Shown: piece after piece, positions 1 to 8,837 of the stretch
How positions within the stretch are numbered: the stretch's first letter is position 1
How the letters are laid out: each line of letters opens with the position of its first letter
DNA from: Bacillus manliponensis
Lineage (GTDB): Bacteria > Bacillota > Bacilli > Bacillales > Bacillaceae_G
Assembly: GCF_000712595.1 (NCBI RefSeq)
Contig: NZ_JOTN01000005.1
Coordinates: forward strand, 1-64,000
Direction of reading: 5' to 3'
DNA: 64,000 bases
The notes under the pieces: model-generated
Databases searched by the model: none
What the model was told of the DNA's origin: nothing
Seen by the model: only the letters and a program-made list of their open reading frames with translations
Position numbers and translations under genes: made by a program

Positions 1-2
1 CA

Positions 3-1640
3 GTTGGTTTATATTTTGAAACAAGTGCGGTTCTAATTACATTAATTTTACTTGGTAAGTTATTTGAGTCACTCGCAAAAGGGAAGTCATCAGAAGCAAT
101 TAAAAAATTAATGGGATTACAAGCAAAGACAGCGACAGTTATTCGAAATGATCAAGAAATGAGCATTCCATTAGAAGAAGTTGTTACAGGTGATATCGTA
201 ATTGTAAAACCAGGTGAGAAAATACCTGTAGATGGTATCGTAATAGAGGGAGCATCAGCGGTTGATGAATCGATGTTAACTGGGGAAAGTATCCCCGTTG
301 AAAAACAAATTGGTGATGAAGTCATTGGGGCCACTGTAAATAAAAATGGTTCTTTAAAAGTAGAAGCGAAAAAGGTTGGAAAAGATACAGCGCTTGCGCA
401 AATTATTAAAGTTGTTGAAGATGCACAAGGATCAAAAGCACCAATTCAGCGAGTAGCAGATGTGATTTCTGGTATTTTCGTTCCAATTGTTGTTGGGATT
501 GCAATTGTTACTTTTATCGTTTGGTTTACAATTGTTGAGCCTGGTAACTTTGCGAGTGCTTTAGAAAAGTTAATTGCTGTTCTTGTTATTGCTTGTCCGT
601 GTGCGTTAGGGCTTGCGACGCCAACATCAATTATGGCTGGATCTGGGCGTGCTGCTGAATACGGCATTTTATTTAAAGGCGGAGAGCATTTAGAAGGTAC
701 TCAAAAAATTAATACAGTGTTAGTTGATAAAACAGGTACAGTTACAAAAGGAAAACCAGAACTAACAGATGTATCAGTAGAAAATATTGATGAAGAACAA
801 TTTTTATATTTTGTCGGAAGTGCTGAAAGAAATTCAGAACATCCACTTGCAGAAGCAATTGTTGAAGGTGTGAAACAAAAAGGTATTACATTAGGGAATA
901 CGACAGAGTTCGAAGCGATACCTGGCTACGGCATACGAGCAGTTATGGAAGAGCATGAAATTGTTATTGGTACAAGGAAGTTAATGGAGAAATATCATGT
1001 GAAAGCAACGCACGCTTATTCCTTTATGGAACAGCTTGAAAACGAAGGGAAAACAGCAATGTTAGTTGGTATTGACGGCGCATATGCTGGAGTTGTTGCA
1101 GTTGCAGATACAATTAAAGAAACATCAAAAGAAGCAGTTTCGAAATTAAAAGAAATGGGCATTCAAGTTGTTATGATTACAGGTGACAATGAAAGAACAG
1201 CACATGCAATTGCAAAACAAGTAGGAATTGATCACGTTCGCGCGGGAGTATTGCCAGAAGATAAAGCGAATGAAGTGAAAAAGTTCCAAGTAGAAGGAAA
1301 ACATGTCGCAATGGTTGGTGACGGCATTAACGATGCGCCGGCTCTTGCAGTTGCTGACATCGGTATGGCGATGGGAACAGGTACAGACGTAGCAATGGAA
1401 GCTGCCGATGTAACACTTATGCGCGGTGATTTACGAAGCATTGCAGATGCCATCTTTATGAGTAAGAAAACGATGCGCAACATTAAACAAAACTTATTTT
1501 GGGCATTAATTTACAACACATTAGGTATTCCAATTGCAGCAGCTGGTTTCCTTGCACCATGGTTAGCAGGAGCAGCAATGGCGTTTAGTTCTGTATCGGT
1601 TGTGCTGAATGCACTAAGGCTTCAGCGGGTGAAGTTGTAA
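3..1640 (+). CDS. copA: Copper-exporting P1B-type ATPase, C-terminal part (cut by window start)
   Basis: This P-type ATPase pumps Cu(I) out of the cytoplasm. The frame is already open at base 3, so the N-terminal metal-binding domains and first membrane helices lie outside the window. Visible in order are the actuator TGES motif, the metal-binding CPC within [11 protein letters not shown], the phosphorylation motif DKTGTVTKG, an HP motif (EHPLAEAI), and the hinge motif [10 protein letters not shown]. The last helices carry the YN and SS residues typical of CopA rather than of cadmium or zinc pumps. A start at base 111 would delete an essential helix and is only an apparent start. A terminator follows the stop. 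csoR and copZ usually lie upstream in Bacillus but cannot be seen here. Confidence 0.95.
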   Translation, partial: VGLYFETSAVLITLILLGKLFESLAKGKSSEAIKKLMGLQAKTATVIRNDQEMSIPLEEVVTGDIVIVKPGEKIPVDGIVIEGASAVDESMLTGESIPVEKQIGDEVIGATVNKNGSLKVEAKKVGKDTALAQIIKVVEDAQGSKAPIQRVADVISGIFVPIVVGIAIVTFIVWFTIVEPGNFASALEKLIAVLVIACPCALGLATPTSIMAGSGRAAEYGILFKGGEHLEGTQKINTVLVDKTGTVTKGKPELTDVSVENIDEEQFLYFVGSAERNSEHPLAEAIVEGVKQKGITLGNTTEFEAIPGYGIRAVMEEHEIVIGTRKLMEKYHVKATHAYSFMEQLENEGKTAMLVGIDGAYAGVVAVADTIKETSKEAVSKLKEMGIQVVMITGDNERTAHAIAKQVGIDHVRAGVLPEDKANEVKKFQVEGKHVAMVGDGINDAPALAVADIGMAMGTGTDVAMEAADVTLMRGDLRSIADAIFMSKKTMRNIKQNLFWALIYNTLGIPIAAAGFLAPWLAGAAMAFSSVSVVLNALRLQRVKL

Positions 1641-1661
1641 GCATGTAATATAGTTAATAAA

Positions 1662-1700
1662 TAAGGGAAGACCCCCATGAAAATGGTGGTCTTCCCTTAT
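1662..1700. terminator. Bidirectional terminator between copA and the aminopeptidase
   Basis: AAGGGAAGACC pairs with GGTCTTCCCTT around a short A-rich loop. It sits just past the copA stop and just past the stop of the convergent aminopeptidase, so it probably serves both. Confidence 0.75.
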
Positions 1701-1702
1701 GT

Positions 1703-3103
1703 TTAAGCAGCTTCTTGTTCTTTTTGTATAGTAGCATTTTGGAGAACATTATAGACACCAGTTCCAATTACTTCTAATGCCATTTTCATTCTTTCTGCTG
1801 AAATGTTTTCGAGTATATTATCTTGCGGTGTATGGTATACCTTTTCAATATGATAGACAAGTGGAACCCAGCTATCTACTCCCATCCAAATAAATAATGC
1901 GGAAGGAATGCCAACTGAAGAAAATGGTACATGATCACTGGAACCAAATTTCCCATGCAAGACAAGCGGATTATTTAATTGTTTTCCAGCTTGTAAAGCC
2001 GCATTTGATACAAGGTTAGGAGAGCCATCTGTAGTCATTGCATATAGGTTTTTTGCTTTATCATAACTTGAAGCAACCATATCGGCGTTAAATACACCTA
2101 AAATACGGTTTCGTTCTGTTTGCGATAATTTGTTAACGTAGTGTTTAGAACCAATCAGTCCCATTTCTTCAGCGCCAAAAGCGACGAAACGGATTTCTTT
2201 ATCCGTTTCTACATTTTGAAATACACGTGCTAATTCTAATAATAATCCTGTTCCAGACGCATTATCATTCGCCCCTGGTGCACCGATAACACTATCATAA
2301 TGAGCGCCTACAATAACAGCTTTTTCATTACCAGTACTATTCTTTGGTTTCTTTTTGGCGATTACATTGAAAGATTGTAAGTTTGCTTCATGTCTTGCTG
2401 TTAAAGAAAGAGCGACACTTCCTTTTTGAGCTAATTCTTGTTTAAGTGCATTCCCTTGTGAATAAGCAAGACCAAATACAGGAATGGATTGTTTTTTTGT
2501 TAAATAAGGATTAAAAGCTGATCCATGATTTCCACGGCTGTCAATTAAACTATATAAAAGAACGCCTTTTGCCCCTTTTGCTACAGCGTTTTCAACTTGC
2601 CTATTATAGCTTGCTTGTGTCGCAGCTTTTTCAAATAAAACAATTTTTCCTTTTGCGTCATTTGGAATATCACTTAGTCTTGTTCCATTCTGAACAAAAA
2701 TTACAGGTGCTGTAACGGCTTCTTTTGAAATAAGTGCATTTGCTGCAGCTCCTGCTTGCCAAGTTTTTGATTGAGACAGTGGTGAATCGATGAACCCTAA
2801 GTATTGATCAGATACAGTAAAAGGCTGATATTCTACTTCATAGCCCATTGCTTTTAATTGCGTCCCAACATATTGAGATGCTTGTTGCTCTGCCGCTGTT
2901 CCACCAGGACGAGGCCCAATTGTTTCTGATAGAAAACGAACATGATCAATTGCACGATTCGCATCTACTTGATTTACAATTGAGGAAGACTGTACGACTC
3001 CCGGTGAGGAATCAGCTTTTGCCTGTCCAAGTGGTGCTAAGCCCATAGTGAGTGACAGAGCAAGTAAAGTACTTACTACTTTTCTTTTGAAAGATTTTTT
3101 CAT
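1703..3103 (-). CDS. Secreted M28-family zinc aminopeptidase with PA domain
   Basis: Predicted extracellular aminopeptidase of 466 residues that removes N-terminal residues from peptides. Residues 1-30 form a clear signal peptide: a basic start, a leucine-rich core and an AKA cleavage site. A protease-associated domain covers roughly residues 110-235. The M28 zinc site is visible as VGAHYDSVIGAPGANDNASGTG (His and Asp ligands), the catalytic GAEEMGL, the FNADM motif, and a C-terminal YHTPQDN with a His ligand. It is similar in layout to B. subtilis YwaD and looks complete. It is monocistronic, convergent with copA, and has a GGAGAGG-type ribosome binding site just before the start. Confidence 0.9.
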   Translation of the reverse strand: MKKSFKRKVVSTLLALSLTMGLAPLGQAKADSSPGVVQSSSIVNQVDANRAIDHVRFLSETIGPRPGGTAAEQQASQYVGTQLKAMGYEVEYQPFTVSDQYLGFIDSPLSQSKTWQAGAAANALISKEAVTAPVIFVQNGTRLSDIPNDAKGKIVLFEKAATQASYNRQVENAVAKGAKGVLLYSLIDSRGNHGSAFNPYLTKKQSIPVFGLAYSQGNALKQELAQKGSVALSLTARHEANLQSFNVIAKKKPKNSTGNEKAVIVGAHYDSVIGAPGANDNASGTGLLLELARVFQNVETDKEIRFVAFGAEEMGLIGSKHYVNKLSQTERNRILGVFNADMVASSYDKAKNLYAMTTDGSPNLVSNAALQAGKQLNNPLVLHGKFGSSDHVPFSSVGIPSALFIWMGVDSWVPLVYHIEKVYHTPQDNILENISAERMKMALEVIGTGVYNVLQNATIQKEQEAA

Positions 3104-3323
3104 GTATTCCTCTCCAATTCTTTTATTCTATCTGACTGACAAAAGAAGGAAGATAACGTTTATATTTTACTTGTTTCGATATTTGTTTTCAATTTATTTT
3201 AAATATTTAGAAAGTTTTTATCGCATTTTTTATTAAGCTTTTTCTTTTTATATAAACAGTATGGCGAAAATAGTATACTGTAAAGTGGGAATTTTCTTTT
3301 AATATTAAAGAGGGGATGAAAGA

Positions 3324-3476
3324 ATGAGAATTGGATTAGGACAAGTACGGTTTCCGAAGTCTGCGTTAGAAGGGGTTCATATTGTAAAGGAAATGATGAG
3401 AGAGGCAGCTAACAAAAGTTGTGATATCGTTTGTTTCCCTGAATCGATTATTCCAGGGCTGAGGGAGGATATATGA
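3324..3476 (+). pseudogene. Truncated carbon-nitrogen hydrolase (nitrilase family), N-terminal 50 residues
   Basis: The 50-residue frame begins MRIGLGQVRFPKSA and reaches FPES, where the Glu matches the first catalytic residue of the nitrilase fold. It then ends abruptly at IPGLREDI. The Lys and Cys of the Glu-Lys-Cys triad and more than 200 residues are missing, so it cannot be an active enzyme. A ribosome binding site (AAAGAGGGG) and start are intact. Its last four bases form an ATGA overlap with the following kinase-like gene, suggesting an internal deletion that placed that gene behind this promoter and start. Confidence 0.75.
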
Positions 3477-3985
3477 AGAAAATCGCAATTATCGGTTCCG
3501 GTGGTTCAGGTAAATCCACTTTAGCAAAGCATTTAGGTGAAACGTTACATATGAATGTATATCACCTTGATGCCCTCTTTTGGAAGCCAAATTGGGTGGA
3601 AACACCAAAAGAAGAGCAAAGGCGTGTGCAGTATGAATTAGTAAAGAAGGAAGAATGGATTTTCGATGGGAACTATAGCGGGACGATGGATATTAGGTTA
3701 CAAGCAGCAGATACAATTATATTTTTAGATATTCCGAGAATGATATGCATATCTCGTGCTGTAAAACGCGTTTTACAATACCGAAATCAAACGAGACCTG
3801 ATATGGGAGAAGGTTGTGAAGAGAGATTCTCTTTACAGTTTTTACAATGGATCTGGGGATATCCAAAAACAAAGAAACCAGGAATTTTAAAGAAACTTGA
3901 AGAATTGTCAGGGGAGAAAGAGATTATTATTTTTCGGTCTTCAAGAGAGGTTCGAGAGTTTTTGGAAAGTGTGGAGAAGAAGTAG
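3473..3985 (+). CDS. P-loop kinase-like protein (topology-modulation / adenylate kinase-like family)
   Basis: A 170-residue cytoplasmic P-loop NTPase. The Walker A motif GSGGSGKST is at residues 8-16, followed by HLDALFWKPNW, a signature of the family annotated as DNA topology modulation protein FlaR or adenylate kinase-like. The IIFLDIPR strand follows a DGNY motif. Substrate and role are not established. The start ATG overlaps the stop of the truncated carbon-nitrogen hydrolase, and the GGGAGG within that remnant acts as its ribosome binding site. Length is normal for the family. Confidence 0.8.
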   Translation: MKKIAIIGSGGSGKSTLAKHLGETLHMNVYHLDALFWKPNWVETPKEEQRRVQYELVKKEEWIFDGNYSGTMDIRLQAADTIIFLDIPRMICISRAVKRVLQYRNQTRPDMGEGCEERFSLQFLQWIWGYPKTKKPGILKKLEELSGEKEIIIFRSSREVREFLESVEKK

Positions 3986-4021
3986 ATACATATAGTTAGG
4001 TATGGTTTGAGGAGGGGGGAC

Positions 4022-4768
4022 ATGTACCGAATTGCAGTTATAACTGACATACATGGAAATGCCCATGCTTTGCATGCTGTATTGTATGATTTAAAAGAAA
4101 AAGCAGTTGATCACATATATTGTCTTGGAGATATGATTAGGATAGGACCGTTTGAAAATGAAGTATTATCAACCTTATTTAAGTTAGAAAACATTTCAAT
4201 GATTACGGGAAACCATGATGAAGCAGTTTTAGCACTTATAAATCATGAACCATATCCGAACAGTAGAGTGCGAGTTATCCCGCACCATGAATGGATTGCA
4301 AGTAGAATTGAGAAAGAAAATATAGCGAAATTAGAAGAGTTGCCAAGGCATGTAACACTTAAAGTGTATGAGAAAACGTTATATTTCACACATTACCCAA
4401 TGAGTTTAGAGCGTAGGAGGGCACATATTAGCGAAGATCCATTCGATTTAACTGGTATGCCTTCTGCAAGAAATTTTGTTTGTATGAACAATTTGAAAAA
4501 CACTTCACTCATCTGTTTTGGTCATGACCATGACATACATCATTTTTCTAATGGTAGTGCAATATTTTACAATCCGGGCTCACTTGGTTGTTATAACCGT
4601 CCGCATGCTCGTTACGGTATTATTGAAATAGATAAGAATGGGTATCGAATAAAGCAACAATTTGTACGATATGAGTTTGAGGGATATGTGAGCAGTTTAA
4701 AGCGGCTGGATTTTCCGAGGAAAGAAATAGTGATGGCTATTTATGAAAAAAGTGAAGTTGGTATGTAA
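4022..4768 (+). CDS. Calcineurin-like metallophosphoesterase
   Basis: A predicted phosphoesterase with a two-metal site. DIHGNAHAL near the N-terminus gives the first Asp and His ligands, GDMIRIGP the bridging Asp, GNHDEAV the Asn-His pair, and FGHDHDIHHF plus NPGSLG the C-terminal ligands. This resembles YfcE/YmdB-like phosphodiesterases. The ATG at 4022 is chosen because GAGGAGGGGGG lies directly in front of it. An upstream TTG in frame would place that site inside the gene. The stop codon lies inside the left arm of the terminator that follows. Substrate unknown. Confidence 0.85.
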   Translation: MYRIAVITDIHGNAHALHAVLYDLKEKAVDHIYCLGDMIRIGPFENEVLSTLFKLENISMITGNHDEAVLALINHEPYPNSRVRVIPHHEWIASRIEKENIAKLEELPRHVTLKVYEKTLYFTHYPMSLERRRAHISEDPFDLTGMPSARNFVCMNNLKNTSLICFGHDHDIHHFSNGSAIFYNPGSLGCYNRPHARYGIIEIDKNGYRIKQQFVRYEFEGYVSSLKRLDFPRKEIVMAIYEKSEVGM

Positions 4769-4792
4769 CAGTTACATACCAACTTTATTTTT
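4755..4792 (+). terminator. Terminator overlapping the phosphoesterase stop codon
   Basis: A 15-bp perfect inverted repeat (AAGTTGGTATGTAAC and its complement, one-base centre) followed by TATTTTT. The left arm contains the stop codon of the preceding gene. Confidence 0.8.
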
Positions 4793-4808
4793 AAGAGGAG
4801 GTAGTATT

Positions 4809-4955
4809 TTGAAAATCTCTTTAATCGTTGCAATGGAAAAAAATAGAGTTATTGGTAAAGAGAATGATATGTTATGGAGAATTCCAAAGGGCTGGCAATA
4901 CGTTCAACAAACAATAAGAGGTCAAATTGTATTAGGAAGAAAAGATCTCATATGA
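4809..4955 (+). pseudogene. Truncated dihydrofolate reductase-like gene, N-terminal 48 residues
   Basis: After a strong AGAGGAGG site, a TTG starts KISLIVAMEKNRVIGKENDMLWRIPK, which is the N-terminal strand and the substrate-loop region of dihydrofolate reductase. The frame then reads on to GRKDLI and stops. DHFR is about 160 residues, so over two thirds is missing. The break lies only 8 bases before a bcr1 repeat copy, suggesting that the repeat, or recombination at it, removed the rest. It is probably not functional. Confidence 0.75.
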
Positions 4956-4962
4956 AATTAAA

Positions 4963-5120
4963 TTTATCTCGCATTAACGGGCTGTAAGACTCCCACCTCG
5001 AAGCTTGAGGGAAGTGAAGAAGTTTAGGTGGGAGATAAACAGCACGTAAAAGCCCGATTGGTCGGGCTGATAATCAGTGGGGGATGGAGAAAACCTCCAC
5101 TGATTAAAGTTTCACTTTAT
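4963..5120 (+). repeat. bcr1-like repeat, copy 1
   Basis: A 158-bp element bounded on both sides by TTTAT. It starts with the CATTAACGGGCTGTAAGACTCCCACCTC type sequence, contains the complementary AGGTGGGAGAT and the CCCGATTGG..GGGCT hairpin, and ends TGATTAAAGTTTCACTTTAT. It shares this layout with six other copies in the window. The name is from memory of the B. cereus group repeat bcr1. Its 3' end supplies the last codons of the small minus-strand gene next to it. Confidence 0.85.
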
Positions 5121-5265
5121 CTATCATAGTTTTCGGTACTTCTTGTTCCCCAACCACATCAGCTCTGATTTCTCCTTGTTCTACATAAATACGCTCAATG
5201 ATTGGTATTGTGACTGTACCGTTCTTTTCTTTTCGCTTTTCTTCGAGATTAATAATGTTGCTCAT
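5104..5265 (-). CDS. Small hypothetical protein, 53 residues, C-terminus encoded in bcr1
   Basis: The frame begins MSNIINLEEKRKEK and continues with TVTIPIIERIYVEQGEI, ending DKVKL. It has an excellent AAGGAGGG ribosome binding site upstream of the start, which is the main reason to call it. It is charged and has no membrane segment or signal peptide. The stop codon and about the last five codons lie inside the flanking bcr1 copy, so the original C-terminus was probably different. I do not recognise the family. It could be a remnant of a mobile or phage region. Confidence 0.55.
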   Translation of the reverse strand: MSNIINLEEKRKEKNGTVTIPIIERIYVEQGEIRADVVGEQEVPKTMIDKVKL

Positions 5266-5386
5266 GTTATCCCTCCTTCTTTGATTATACGAAAGATCTA
5301 CTAAGTGGTGGGTAGTTCACTTTCATAAAAATGTGCTCAAACATAAAAAAGGCTTGTTCGCTTATAACAATTCATCCTAACCGTAC

Positions 5387-5395
5387 CATATATTA
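5387..5395 (+). promoter_or_regulatory. Possible sporulation sigma (SigK/SigE-like) -10 element
   Basis: CATATATTA matches the CATANNNTA -10 pattern of late mother-cell promoters. An AC dinucleotide about 18 bases upstream is slightly too far for the ideal spacing. It is 86 bases before the small gene at 5481. Suggestive only. Confidence 0.3.
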
Positions 5396-5480
5396 TTCAT
5401 ATAACATGTCTACCCTTAGTGAAAAATTTTATTTTTCTAGTCCTTTTAATGTTAAAAAACGTTTTAGGAGTGGTTGTATT

Positions 5481-5675
5481 ATGAATCTCTTTTCTGCAAG
5501 AGACCATGTTGTAGCACCTGACATTTCTACCATGCCTTTCATACATGCTTCACCTGCTTATATACACAATCCTATTAGTGCAATCCCTATTAACCTCTAT
5601 CCCTACAACTTTAGTTTATCCATACCAGTATCCTATAACGGTTTACCAGTATCAGTACTCATCAGTAAATCTTAA
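5481..5675 (+). CDS. Small hypothetical protein, 64 residues
   Basis: The frame MNLFSARDHVVAPDISTMPF.. is rich in Ser, Pro, Ile and Tyr and has little charge, a composition seen in spore-coat or exosporium-type proteins. An AGGAG site lies 11 bases upstream of the ATG. The frame extends upstream to 5331, but that part has no ribosome binding site and poor composition. A possible SigK-type -10 element lies upstream. I do not recognise the family, and the coat assignment is only an inference from composition and promoter. Confidence 0.4.
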   Translation: MNLFSARDHVVAPDISTMPFIHASPAYIHNPISAIPINLYPYNFSLSIPVSYNGLPVSVLISKS

Positions 5676-5897
5676 AAATTTAAATAGTACATTGAATATT
5701 TAGTTGAATTTGGTTGACGGCTCCCTAAAAATAAAAAACTCTCAAAAGAGTGCTTGAAGTGAAGCTGTATTGCAATCCCTATTGTTCTGTAGTTTATTCT
5801 ACATCATCATCTTCTTCTGTATCTGTATCGTCATTATTTTCTTATTTGCAATTATAGACCTGCAAGGAAAGGGGATCATCTTTGTATATAAAATCTA

Positions 5898-5942
5898 ATT
5901 AACAAAAAAGCTTTTGGGATATTCCCAAAGCTTTTTTGTTAA
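5898..5942. terminator. Strong symmetrical terminator
   Basis: AACAAAAAAGCTTTTGGG pairs with CCCAAAGCTTTTTTGTT around ATATT, with A and T tracts on both sides. It ends the minus-strand hydrolase that follows. Confidence 0.8.
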
Positions 5943-5959
5943 TCAATTATGTTATCTAT

Positions 5960-6595
5960 TTATTTACTAAACTCCCTTTGAGCTGCCCTATATGTTCCAA
6001 TAATATTTTCATAACCAGGAAGATGCTTAGAGATTAAGTTTCCAAATCCTTCAACATCATTCCGCCAGTCGCGTTGTAATTCACATGCAACACTAAACCA
6101 GTTCATTAATTGGACGCCTCCATGAGCCATACGCATAAGAGCAGCGTCTGCGACTTGTTTATTAAAAGTCCCTGATGCATCAGTTACTACAAACACCTCA
6201 TAGCCTGCGTTTATAGCCGATAGTGCTGGGAATGCAACACAAACATCAGTAACGACACCAGCAATAATCACTTGTTTTTTACCTGTTTTTTCAATAGCTC
6301 TAACAAATTCTTCATTGTCCCATGCGTTGATTTGTCCAGGTCTAGCTACTTTGGGCGCACTAGGGAAAAGCTCAGTCAACTCTTGCATGAGTGGGCCATT
6401 AGGTCCATTTTCAAAGCTAGTTGTTAAAATAACTGGTAAATCAAAAAACTTAGCGGTGTTAGCAAGAGCCATAACATTGTTCTTGAATTCATCAACACCA
6501 TAGTCACGCACTAAACCAGAAATAAGACCTGTTTGATGATCTACTAAAAGAACGGCAGCATCATCTTTTGAAAGACGAGAATAGAGATCAGACAT
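5960..6595 (-). CDS. Isochorismatase-family cysteine hydrolase, YcaC-like
   Basis: A 211-residue cysteine hydrolase of the isochorismatase superfamily. The catalytic Asp is at about residue 19 (LLVDHQ) and the nucleophile Cys at about 119 (GVVTDVCVAF). The segments ARPGQINAWDNEEFV and CELQRDWRN closely resemble E. coli YcaC as I remember it. Substrate is unknown for this subfamily. The gene is monocistronic with an AGGAGGAC site directly upstream of the ATG and a strong terminator at its end. Length is normal. Confidence 0.85.
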   Translation of the reverse strand: MSDLYSRLSKDDAAVLLVDHQTGLISGLVRDYGVDEFKNNVMALANTAKFFDLPVILTTSFENGPNGPLMQELTELFPSAPKVARPGQINAWDNEEFVRAIEKTGKKQVIIAGVVTDVCVAFPALSAINAGYEVFVVTDASGTFNKQVADAALMRMAHGGVQLMNWFSVACELQRDWRNDVEGFGNLISKHLPGYENIIGTYRAAQREFSK

Positions 6596-6628
6596 TTAAT
6601 AGTCCTCCTTTAAAATAATATAAATCTC

Positions 6629-6906
6629 GCCATGCCCATCAAACTAAAATCGTGAAGCATGCCCAAAATGCAATTTTTATGAATGCAGCTCATATTTTGG
6701 GAACAGTAAACTCATTAATTTGATAGCTATGTGGTACTATCCCTACATGGAATAGATACAAATTCATTGTACAACTAATTTTATTTTTGGATGAGTAGTT
6801 AATTTATTTCTCAACTAATAGAGAGGATTTCTAATTAGGAATACCGCCACATGCCCATCAAGCTAATATTTTGAAGTACCCCCAAATGAAATTTTTGTAC
6901 AAAAAA
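6629..6906 (+). repeat. Imperfect direct repeat of about 59 bp, two copies about 219 bp apart
   Basis: The units at 6629-6687 and 6848-6906 both contain CATGCCCATCAA/G, then CTAA, a TGAAG and a CCCAAA..AATTTTT stretch. The rest of 6596-7075 holds no gene that I can see. The repeat may mark the end of a lost mobile element or a duplicated regulatory region. I cannot name it. Confidence 0.5.
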
Positions 6907-7075
6907 ATTATCCTCAGGATTATAGAGAGTAGCAGATTTAAGTTGATAACTAAAGTATTACATCAATGAAATTAAGATGTTTATCCTTATAAAAACGAAA
7001 GAAACCCGAATTGTTGGAGCTTCTTTCATTTTTTAGTTACGAGTCAGGTGTTAGAAGTTATAAAAAAAGAAAAGT

Positions 7076-7663
7076 TTAAAGCGTTTGTTTTTCTGATAGT
7101 TTCTCTTTCTGAGCATTGTATAAGAATAGACTCCGCGTAAAATACCTTCCTGCTAACAGTAGGATAACAAAACCAACTAAATATGAATATAATCCGATAA
7201 AACGCCACCTAGTGGATAGCCTACAGGTGCCATTGAACCCTGAATTGTTTAAAACTCTTCCCAAGTATGCACTCTTAATTCTACTTTGCAACAAGGTCTG
7301 AAATTGTACGTCCATTATTCTAATCATAAACCATGACAAAGAAAATAAAGTAAGTGTTGTAATAAGGAAAATGGATAATAGCCAATATGAAGCCAACCAA
7401 GTACTCCCACCAAGAAGAGTGACAGTAACAAAAATATGTTTCAAACTATAATTGACCAGTTTCCCTGACACCAAACTTCCAGATAATGTTCCAACGGATA
7501 TGGCTGTCATCCAAAGGTCATATTCCTGCTCTGTGTTTGCTAACACAGGAATTAAGCCCATTGGAATACATATCAACATGTTGATTCCTGTAAAAATAAA
7601 AACACGTAATTCTCCAAGTTCCCAAAAATAACGGAGCCCTTGTAGAAATTCTTCCTTATACAT
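7076..7663 (-). pseudogene. Decayed MFS transporter, C-terminal half with frameshifts
   Basis: The open frame of 195 residues corresponds to the second half of an MFS drug-exporter-like protein, beginning at the middle loop (EEFLQGLRYFW) and containing five or six hydrophobic helices. The first six helices are absent and an in-frame stop lies just upstream. At about 7190-7240 the reading frame gives NGTCRLSTRWRF, while the next frame gives IQGSMAPVGYPLGGVLSDYI, the expected MFS sequence. Two compensating indels have therefore shifted a block of about 20 residues. It is not expected to work. Confidence 0.75.
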
Positions 7664-7830
7664 AGATGATAATCTAATGGTGTTTTTGGAACAAAGTATT
7701 AGTTAAATTGCTTAATAAAATTATTGTAACTCTAGTACTAAAGATGGATGCACCTCATACTTATTTTGTAGGGAATTTTAATCTCATAACAATATATTAA
7801 TAGTGGGGGAGATTAAAGGGGGTATCATAG

Positions 7831-8286
7831 ATGATTAAAGGGTTATATGAGGTGCATTTACCTGTGCGGAATTTAGAAAATGCGATTGTATTTTACGAAG
7901 GATTGGGATTAGAGATTGCACATAAACGAGAAAAATTAGTGTTTTTTTGGATCGAGAAGGGGAAAAGCTGGATTGGTCTATGGGAAACTGAGCAGGTGGA
8001 CTTGCCATACCATCCATCCTTACGACATATAGCTTTTTATGTGGAAAAAAAAGATATGTTATATGCGAAAAAGTGGCTGAATGAAAAAGGAATTGCTGTT
8101 CGTACATCTTTTGGTTTTGATGAGAGCCGTCAGCCACTTGTATTACCAAATAACCCACAAGCTCATGCCGCAATTTATTTTTATGACCCAGACGGTAATT
8201 TATTGGAATTAATTACACCCCTTCGGATTGATGTAGAAGAGGATTTTGAAATGATGACGTTTGAAGAATGGTTGGAGTATAAGTAA
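7831..8286 (+). CDS. VOC (glyoxalase/bleomycin-resistance) family protein
   Basis: A 151-residue vicinal-oxygen-chelate protein with two beta-alpha-beta-beta-beta modules. It starts EVHLPVRNLENAIVFYEGLGLE, has a metal-type His in LRHIAFYV and ends the fold with YFYDPDGNLLELI. The family includes glyoxalases, dioxygenases and antibiotic-binding proteins, and the substrate cannot be told here. It has an AAAGGGGGT site before the ATG and stands alone. Confidence 0.8.
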   Translation: MIKGLYEVHLPVRNLENAIVFYEGLGLEIAHKREKLVFFWIEKGKSWIGLWETEQVDLPYHPSLRHIAFYVEKKDMLYAKKWLNEKGIAVRTSFGFDESRQPLVLPNNPQAHAAIYFYDPDGNLLELITPLRIDVEEDFEMMTFEEWLEYK

Positions 8287-8470
8287 AGTAAAATATAATG
8301 ATTATTTACAAGAATAATCAAATTTGAAGTCATCTATCGATTATAGGTCGATGCGGATGGCTTCTTGCATTACCTTACAAAAGTGTAATCTTTTGGTCAT
8401 GTTTTTGAATTTCATTTTAAGGGAAAAAAGAATATGATTTCGACATAAGGTTACACATGAGGTGAACAAG

Positions 8471-8836
8471 ATGAAACGATATATCGCAATTTTTAGTGTT
8501 TTAGTTGTTTTTATGACAATGTTAGTAGGCTGTAATTCTTCCGATTTTGACCCGAATCGAGTAGGGAAAGATCAATATTATGTACAAATTGATGTGGATG
8601 GCAAAGAAGTAGAGACAAAAGCAGAAGACGGAAAACGATACACACGTTATGAATATGAATTAGCTGGATTTGATGAAAATGGTAAAGAGAAGGTTATGGA
8701 ATTTGATGCGAGTAAGAATCTTCGAAAAGAAGCGTTCCTACGTGTATATCATAATGGTAAAGGTGTATTAGCTTGGGAGGAAATGAAAAAGGACGAGCTT
8801 CCTAAAAAAGCAAAAGAAAAATTAAGTGTAAAATAG
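8471..8836 (+). CDS. YxeA-family lipoprotein (DUF1093)
   Basis: A 121-residue exported protein. The first 18 residues are hydrophobic and end in the lipobox LVGC, so it should be lipid-anchored to the outer face of the membrane. The body has the YxeA pattern YYVQIDVDG..RYEYELAGFDENGKEK and ends with the conserved DELPKKAKEKL. The ATG at 8471 is preferred over the GTG at 8462 because GAGGTGAA lies at the right distance in front of it. Function unknown. A terminator follows immediately. Confidence 0.8.
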   Translation: MKRYIAIFSVLVVFMTMLVGCNSSDFDPNRVGKDQYYVQIDVDGKEVETKAEDGKRYTRYEYELAGFDENGKEKVMEFDASKNLRKEAFLRVYHNGKGVLAWEEMKKDELPKKAKEKLSVK

Positions 8837-8837
8837 T

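Noticed and set aside
5794-5842. Minus-strand acidic tail reading ENNDDTDTEEDDDVE followed by a stop
   Set aside because: Only 15 residues are open before an upstream stop. It may be the end of a lost gene, but there is no start or ribosome binding site.
8323-8365. Possible hairpin GAAGTCATC/GATGGCTTC after the VOC gene
   Set aside because: Weak stem with mismatches and no T-run. It may be a terminator but is not convincing.
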